From contig NGZR01000004.1 in the NCBI GenBank assembly GCA_002197995.1, positions 2,356,001 through 2,420,000 of the forward strand: a DNA stretch of 64,000 bases, in the 5' to 3' direction. Source of the stretch: Gaeumannomyces sp. JS-464 (lineage: Eukaryota > Ascomycota > Sordariomycetes > Magnaporthales > Magnaporthaceae). The stretch's first letter is position 1. Every line of letters begins with the position of its first letter. Positions 57,873-64,000 of the stretch are shown piece by piece. The notes beneath the pieces were generated by a model. The model did no database searches, was not told where the DNA came from, and saw only the letters and a program-made list of their open reading frames with translations. The position numbers and the translations under genes were made by a program.

Positions 57873-60476
57873 ATGGCTCCTACGTTCTTCGCCTCTATCT
57901 TGCCCACCGTCGTCGCCGTCCTGGCGGTCGCCGGCGCGGTCCAGGCCCAGAAAGACGAAGAGAGGTTCAAATGGGTCCAGCCCGCCGACACGGTCATCCT
58001 GGGCCCCTACGGCCACTCGCCACCGGTCTACCCCTCACGTAAGTCTCCAGATCAGCAGGCATACACGCCTTGAAGACAGGAACAAGCAGACGCTGACTAC
58101 ATACATCGCACGATACAGCGAACGCAACCGGTCTCGGTGGCTGGGAGGCTTCGGTCGCCAAGGCCAAGGACTTCGTCAGCAAGCTCACGCTTGAGGAGAA
58201 GGCCTGGTTCACGACGGGCACGCCTGGGCCTTGTGTCGGCAACATCGTCGGCATCCCCAGGCTGGGTTTTCCCGGACTGTGTCTCCAGGATGGCCCTCTC
58301 GCCATCCGGTTCGCCGACTACGCTAGCGTCTTCTCCGCTGGAGTCAGCATTGCGGCTACCTGGGATAAGAAGAGTACGTAATTCACGCCCTCTCGTTCTT
58401 GGTACGACAGACTAACAAGCGGACCCCACCTCAGTGATGTACGACCGAGGCAAAGCCCTCGGCGGCGAGTTCCGGGCCAAGGGCTCCCAGGTTGCCCTTG
58501 CCCCTGTCGCCGGCCCTCTCGGGAGGTCTGCGTACGCCGGCCGTAACTGGGAAGGCTTCTCGCCTGACCCGTACCTTACGGGCGTCGCCATGGAGGAGAC
58601 GGTCACTGGCATCCAGGATGCCGGTGTCCAGGCCACGGCCAAGCATTGGATCGGCAACGAGCAGGAGATTATGCGCAACCCTATTTTCGACGCCAACACC
58701 AGCCCGGCGTCGGTCAAGTTCGAGGCGCTTTCGAGCAATATTGACGACCGCACCATGCACGAGCTTTACATGTGGCCCTTCGCCAACTCGGTTAAAGCCG
58801 GCGTTGCCTCCATGATGTGTGCTTACCAGAGACTCAATGGCTCGTACACGTGCGAGAACTCCAAAGCCATTAATGGTCTACTCAAGGAGGAGCTCGGATT
58901 CCAGGGCTACGTCATGAGTGATTGGGGTGCGACCCACAGCGGCGTGGCCTCGATCGAGTCCGGCCTGGACATGAACATGCCTGGAGGCCTGGGCCAGTAC
59001 GGTTTCACTTTCGGCGTCGGCTCGTACTTTGGTTCGAACATCACGACCGCCGTCAACAACGGCACTCTCGACGTGTCGAGGCTGGACGACATGGTCGTCC
59101 GCATAATGACGCCCTACTACCACCTCGGCCAGGACCAGGGCTTCCCGGGTGTCGACCCGGCCTCGGTCGACCTCAACACCAACTTTAAGCGCAAGGACTG
59201 GCCCAACGACTTCGCCGACCTGATCACCGGCGAACGCAGCGTCGATGCCCGCGCCAAGGGCACCGCCCAGATGATCCGCGAGCACGGCGCGGCAGCGGCG
59301 GTTCTGCTCAAGAACACCAACGGCGCCCTGCCCCTTAAAGCCCCCAGGTCGGTCGCCGTTTTCGGAAATGACGCTGGGGAAGACACCCAGGGTTATTACA
59401 ACCAGAAGAACTTTGAGTTCGGCACGCTCACGGCTGGCGGAGGCTCCGGCACGGGCCGTCTGTCGTCGCTGGTCACCCCCCTGGGCGCAATCAAGGAGCG
59501 CGCGGCCAAGGACGGGGCGCTGGTGCAGCAGTGGCTCAATAACACGCTGATCCGCAGCGTCGACGTGCGCAAACTGTGGGTGCCCACGCAGCCCGACGTC
59601 TGCCTAGTCTTCCTCAAGACGTGGGCTGAGGAGGCTGACGACCGCCACTCGCTCAACGTCGACTGGCACGGTAACGAGGTGGTCGAGTCGGTGGCTGCGC
59701 AGTGCGCCAACACGGTCGTCGTCACCCACTCGTCGGGCATTAACCACCTGCCCTGGGCCGACCACCCTAACGTTACTGCCATTCTGGCGGCGCACTATCC
59801 TGGCGAGCAGTCGGGCCACTCGCTCGTCGACCTGCTGTACGGCGACGTCAGCCCCTCGGGTCGCCTGCCCTACACCATCGCCCTCAAGCCCTCCGACTAC
59901 AACGCCCCGCCCACCACCGACATCACCACCAACGGCATCTACGACTGGCAGTCGTACTTTGACGAGAAGCTCGAGATCGACTACCGCTACTTTGACGCCC
60001 ACAACATCTCGGTCCGCTACGAGTTCGGCTTCGGCCTGTCGTACACCACCTTTTCTCTGGCCGACATCTCGGTTGTCCCCGCCCGCCGCCGCCGCCGGCA
60101 GCATCCCCGCGCGCGCGCCCAGCAACGGGCCCGCCCCGCCCGGCGGCCACAAGTCGCTCTGGGAGACGCTCTACACGGTCAGGGTGTCGCTCGGCAACAC
60201 GGGCGGCCGCGCCGGCCACGCCGTGCCCCAGCTCTACGTCTCGCTCCCGGGGGCCCCGGCCGGCACGCCGCCGCGCCAGCTCCGCGGCTTCGAGCGCGTC
60301 GCCCTCGCGCCCGGCGAGACCAGGACGGTCGAGTTCGCGCTGCAGAGGCGCGACGTCTCGTACTGGGACGTCGTCCAGCAGGAGTGGGTCATCCCTCGGG
60401 CGAGGTCGGCATCAGCGTCGGCTTCAGCAGCCGCGATATCAAGCTCACTACCAGCGTCACCCCGATCGCCGCATAA
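57873..60476 (+). CDS. Secreted GH3 beta-glucosidase, two compensating frame breaks
   Basis: Exons are 57873-58038, 58119-58373 and 58435-60476; all phases fit and the net length is 820 aa. A signal peptide (MAPTFFASILPTVVAVLAVA, ending near VQA) precedes the GH3 (beta/alpha)8 domain. The nucleophile is Asp303 in GYVMSDWGATHSGVASIESG. The second domain follows, with KTWAEEADDRHSL carrying the likely acid/base Glu, AILAAHYPGEQSGHSLVDLL, and a fibronectin-III-like end. The enzyme should release glucose from cellobiose and short beta-glucans outside the cell. Between 60077-60080 (one extra C) and 60393-60395 (one C missing) the protein is read in the +1 frame: there GHAVPQLYVSLPGAP and YWDVVQQEWVIP match the family, while the uncorrected frame gives an Arg/Ala-rich run. 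The two errors cancel, so an automatic gene model would look intact but carry about 105 wrong residues. Confidence 0.93.
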
Positions 60477-61350
60477 GGCGCGGAGGGCCGGGTTTTTTTT
60501 TTTTTTTTTTTCAGCTTTCAGTTTTTTGATAAAGGAAATGATGCATGCACATGATGAATATATGAATTTGATGCAAAGGGTCGGGTGCGTGGGGATTCGG
60601 TATTTAATTGCCTAGGTGGTATCTAGTTCACCTGCCATCGCCTATTTAGACGGCGGTGAAATAAAGTAAAAAAATAATAATAAATTTAATTAAAACATAC
60701 TGACTACCCTGTGACTTTGCTCGCTCACACCACGTCTTGATTCCTAAAAGAGTCGCCAGAGCAGACATAAGGTATCCAGAACCCGCGGGTCATGAAACGC
60801 AACTCATGCGTCGTCTTGATGCATCGTGAATTTCTTATAAGGAGTCTTGACGTCGTTCTGTCTTTCGTCATCAGTACGGGCCCCTAGCCCAACCAAGAAA
60901 GAAAGAAAAAGAAAAAAAAAGGACAACCACCGGATGACCCTGGGGTATATCGCTTGTTTTCTCCGCTTGACCCTCAACCCTGTCGCCTGATACACATGAT
61001 CATGAGTTGCCCAACTTTCCACAATACCGTCAGGGTCTATATACAGACGTAGCAATGCGGCTCGGGGTGTGCCTCGATAGCAAAGTATGTACATATTCGC
61101 TGAGGCAAATTAATTAATCAGAGGTCTTGCTTTCTCGCCATCTTTCTCTTCTGTTTGTAAATATGTTTGAACTACACAGCTGTAAGTTCAAACATGCGGG
61201 CTACAGACCTGTCACCATACTCCCTGATATGGTGGCTGCGAAGGCCGCCCTCGGCTGCCGGAGGCCTGTTGGACGCACATGTGAACAGTTGGCGCTTGGA
61301 CAAAGTCTAGCCAACGGGGGTGTGTCTTGGGCATAATTTTAGCCGCATCC
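60477..61350. other. Convergent 3' regions of beta-glucosidase and the unknown protein
   Basis: It begins with a 19-T tract (60493-60511) just after the beta-glucosidase stop, followed by AT-rich sequence with TAATAATAAATTTAATTAAA near 60670-60690, suited to polyadenylation. No gene was seen. Confidence 0.55.
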
Positions 61351-62963
61351 TCACCGCCTCGATGCGTGTCCAGTGCCGTTGGGCCTTGACTTGTCACGGT
61401 CCTTTCGAGACCGGTCCTTTAACGACTCTCTCCGGGTCGCTTCCTTGTCTCTCTCCCAGAGCGCCTGGTCCCAAGCGTCAAACGACTTCCTCAGCCGCGC
61501 CAGAGCCGCTGCATTAACTCCGCCCTTGTCACCTTTCTCTGGGGTGCATCTCTGGAGCTTTTCGAGCTTTGCCTGCTGCGCGAGGCGGCGGCCGAGGACG
61601 TGGATGACGAGCTCTTGGCGGCCTGGCCCCGCTCCGCTCGTCTCCGCTCGGCCATGCGTTGCGCCGCCCTACCGAATGTGGCCTTGCGGTCTAGTCGCTC
61701 GCTGATCTCTTTTTTCTTGGCCTCATACCACGCCTCCGAGTGGGGGCGGCTCCAATGCACGCGGGGGTCTAAGTGCGCAAAGAATGGCTCATCGCGAGGC
61801 TTTGGGGGCTCAGGTTTGGGCGGCAGTACTACCCCACGGGGCGGAGGCAGCTGAGCCGTCTCCTGGCCGTACACAAAGGCATCCAGAGCAGACAGGTCTT
61901 GCTTCGTGGCGGTGCGGACACGATGCCTGTCTTTGGCGGGCGGGCCAGCCGGGGCCAACCTGCTTCGCTGGTCTCCCGGCGCCTGCTTTTCGTTTTTACC
62001 GATGTCGTGTGCTTTGGGTACAAACGGCATGCTAAGAACCATTGGTTGTTGAGGAGCGCCATTTGTGGTGCTGGCGTCAACTGGGGTCGTGGTTGCTCGA
62101 GTGTTGTGACCCATCAAGTCTTTCGTCAACGCGCCACTAAACCATTCTTTCAGTCCCGCATTGTAGTCACGTACTGCTGCATTGGATGCCGACGCCGGCA
62201 TCCCTGCGGGCGGTCCTGCTCGCGCATGTGCTGCCGTCTCCGCCATTGCCTGGGCCGTTGCGGCTTGTGCCGTGGGTTGCGTAGCCGTCGGTGCCACCAC
62301 TGGTCTAGGGTGCGCTGAGGCTGCTGCTGCCGGGTCTGCTTTTCTACCTGCAGCGAACGCTCGGGCTTCGACGCTTACCGCCCTGCCGTTGGTGTTGCTC
62401 GCGCCGTTGGCGGTTGGTCGGGAACCATAGAAAGATTGGGATGACAGAGTTTGTGACGACGTGTGGACTGGCCTGGCTGCCCCAGTCCCCTCCCTTGCCC
62501 GGGGATTTTGGGGGCCTGAGATGTGTTGTCGGGCGTCTTTGGAGATTTTTGTGGCCTGGTCTCCTTCAAAGCGGTCGTCGAGGCGGCGCTTCTTGCGGTC
62601 GGGGCCTTCTTGCTGAGCGAGGCTGTCGACCGGTGGGAAAATGCTCGATGCGGACTGAATGTGTGCCGACGGAGTGACCTTGGAACCGGTGCCGCGACCC
62701 CCCGGGGCAGTCTTTCTCATAACATTCTTGACTATGGCAGGGGCGGGGTCCGTTTCTGGTGGCAGGCGTGTGACTGTGGTGTGGAAAGGCGCTGGCTTTT
62801 TTGCGGGCGGCGAGGGTGGTCTTCTTTCTTTAAGCGTAGGCACAGGGGGAGCACCTTTACCACCTTTTTTCATTACAAGGTCAAAGTGCATCTTGCACAC
62901 CGGTAAGTTTTTGGCAGCCGGCGATTTGCATCCGGCATAGGAACATTCCAGCTGCTGCGTCAT
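61351..62963 (-). CDS. Unknown basic protein with N-terminal Cys/His cluster, frame broken once
   Basis: The start MTQQLECSYAGC at 62963 is the first ATG of a long open frame. Residues 7-27 hold a C-x4-C-x11-C-x3-H arrangement that could bind zinc. A long Pro/Ala/Ser/Thr-rich disordered middle follows. The C-terminal third has a conserved look: DEPFFAHLDPRVHWSRPHSE, then AWYEAKKKEISERLDRKA and charged helices. At the C4 run 61627-61630 (plus strand) the frame breaks. The next frame continues ELVIHVLGRRLAQQAKLEKL and, further on, KSFDAWDQALWERDKEATRR, ending in a Lys/Arg-rich tail at 61351. One added base gives 537 aa, so the early stop at 61491 is artificial. An upstream exon is possible (a TTCGCAG acceptor-like site precedes the start). 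I do not recognise the family; a nuclear location is a guess from composition. Confidence 0.7.
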
Positions 62964-64000
62964 TTCGGCCTGCGAATATACTGGGAACGTCGCTGCCGCT
63001 TGGTTCAATTAGCAACGGTGAAGGGCGCGGCTTGGGCGGCGACGTGGTGTGAATGGAGGCAAAGAAGCGAATGAAAAGATTTATAACAGGATTGCATGAC
63101 AGGATGCGTTGTGAGACGAGAATTGATGCCGCCGACGACACAAGGCGGAGAGTGGAATAGCGGCAAGTGCGGTTTCCTGCCACCGAACAAGTCTGGCCAA
63201 TGCCCGCTTCAAAGGCGGCGCGTGTGTGTGTGTGTGTGTGTGTTGGGGACTGGGGCCGCCAGAACTAAACAGGCGGCAAAAGAAACAAGAAATGAAGAGA
63301 TGTACCGTGAAGTGGGGTCATACATGTGCTATGTGCTTCCATCCCTATGTGTGGGTTGAAAGGGGCATTGAAGTGAGTGAGGGGAGGAGGGAGGTGAGAG
63401 GGCGATGAGAAATGTGCCGGAAGAAATTTCGCCGTCTCAGGTCTTTTCAGTTTGTTTGGGCATCATTCTCGCCAGCTCGGCGGCTTCGAAAGCTTGTCAG
63501 CTGCGACAGCAACTCTGGCAACCACCCCCTTCCAGCGTCTCTGCTTGGCCGAGGCCAAGACAGAGAGGGTTGGAACTGTACACCGCAGCCTTTGGCCCAG
63601 CGCTATGGCAGCGTTGAAGCACCAGGCTCCAAAAATGCGGTGTCAATCAAAGAGATTGGGTTTTGTGAATCGAGCACTCCTTCCCGGATAACGGACGACT
63701 ATAGTTATCCTGGAAACAAAGCGGAGGCAACAGACTCTGTTGGTTGTGTGGTAAGAGGGTGTTGCCAGAGAGCACGCACAGGCGGAAAGCAGTAGAAACC
63801 AGAGGAGCGCTGCGGCAAGTCTGACCTTTTACCAGGTTTGCTCATCATTGACGGCGAATGAGCGGAGTGGGGGATGGAAACAGGGACAAGAGACGAGCAA
63901 GATTGGAAAGAGAAGCAAGAAGAACAAGCACATACCGAATTGCCGTGTTGTGGAAAGAGGCGCGAGTTTCGGGGGCAATTGGCGGCAGTGTCAACATGTC
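62964..64000. other. Upstream region, no gene recognised
   Basis: It should hold the promoter of the unknown minus-strand gene. A GT dinucleotide repeat lies at about 63220-63243. Plus-strand frames at 63405-63795 have no motif, and the window ends without a further gene start being evident. Confidence 0.45.

Overview
This window is nuclear DNA of a filamentous ascomycete. The genes have short introns (about 50-115 nt) with GT(A/G)NGT donors and CTAAC-type branch points. The protein set (UPF1, IMP4, a Sso-type syntaxin, TOM70, NBR1-like, NOP13, STS1/Cut8, RAD52, an ACO2-type aconitase, a GH3 beta-glucosidase) looks like Sordariomycetes, probably Sordariales/Chaetomiaceae. The class is well supported. 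The family is a guess from overall protein resemblance.

Left arm (about 0-9 kb): an accessory region, all readable genes on the minus strand. It holds a shattered FAD-oxidoreductase relic, a 5'-truncated NACHT/ankyrin fragment with a nonsense codon, a DUF7580 gene with two reading-frame breaks, and a broken gene whose N-terminus resembles fungal NLR/STAND N-terminal domains. From 9 to 12.9 kb there is no recognisable gene, only a poly-C run and a very G-rich block.

Core region (12.9-63 kb): UPF1 (-) and IMP4 (+) are divergent; then Sso-type syntaxin (+); TOM70 (-) and aminodeoxychorismate lyase (+) are divergent; then a decayed A1 aspartic protease (+), an intron-containing tRNA-Leu(CAA) (-), a Btz/CASC3-like gene (+), a CofD/UPF0052 gene (+), NBR1-like autophagy receptor (+) converging on NOP13 (-), then STS1 (+), RAD52 (+), ACO2-type aconitase (+), a secreted GH3 beta-glucosidase (+) and an unknown basic protein (-). 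There is no operon logic. Themes shared by neighbours are RNA quality control and ribosome biogenesis (UPF1, IMP4, NOP13, Btz) and protein turnover (STS1, NBR1).

An important caution for any reader: at least eleven genes contain small frame breaks, and most are consistent with one missing base at a G/C run. They occur even in conserved housekeeping genes, so many are probably base-calling errors. UPF1, IMP4, TOM70, ABZ2-like, RAD52 and ACO2 read through cleanly. I did not find a convincing new biological system. The observations most worth checking are the NLR-like gene graveyard, the aspartic protease that has lost both catalytic motifs, and the frame break at the centre of the syntaxin SNARE motif.
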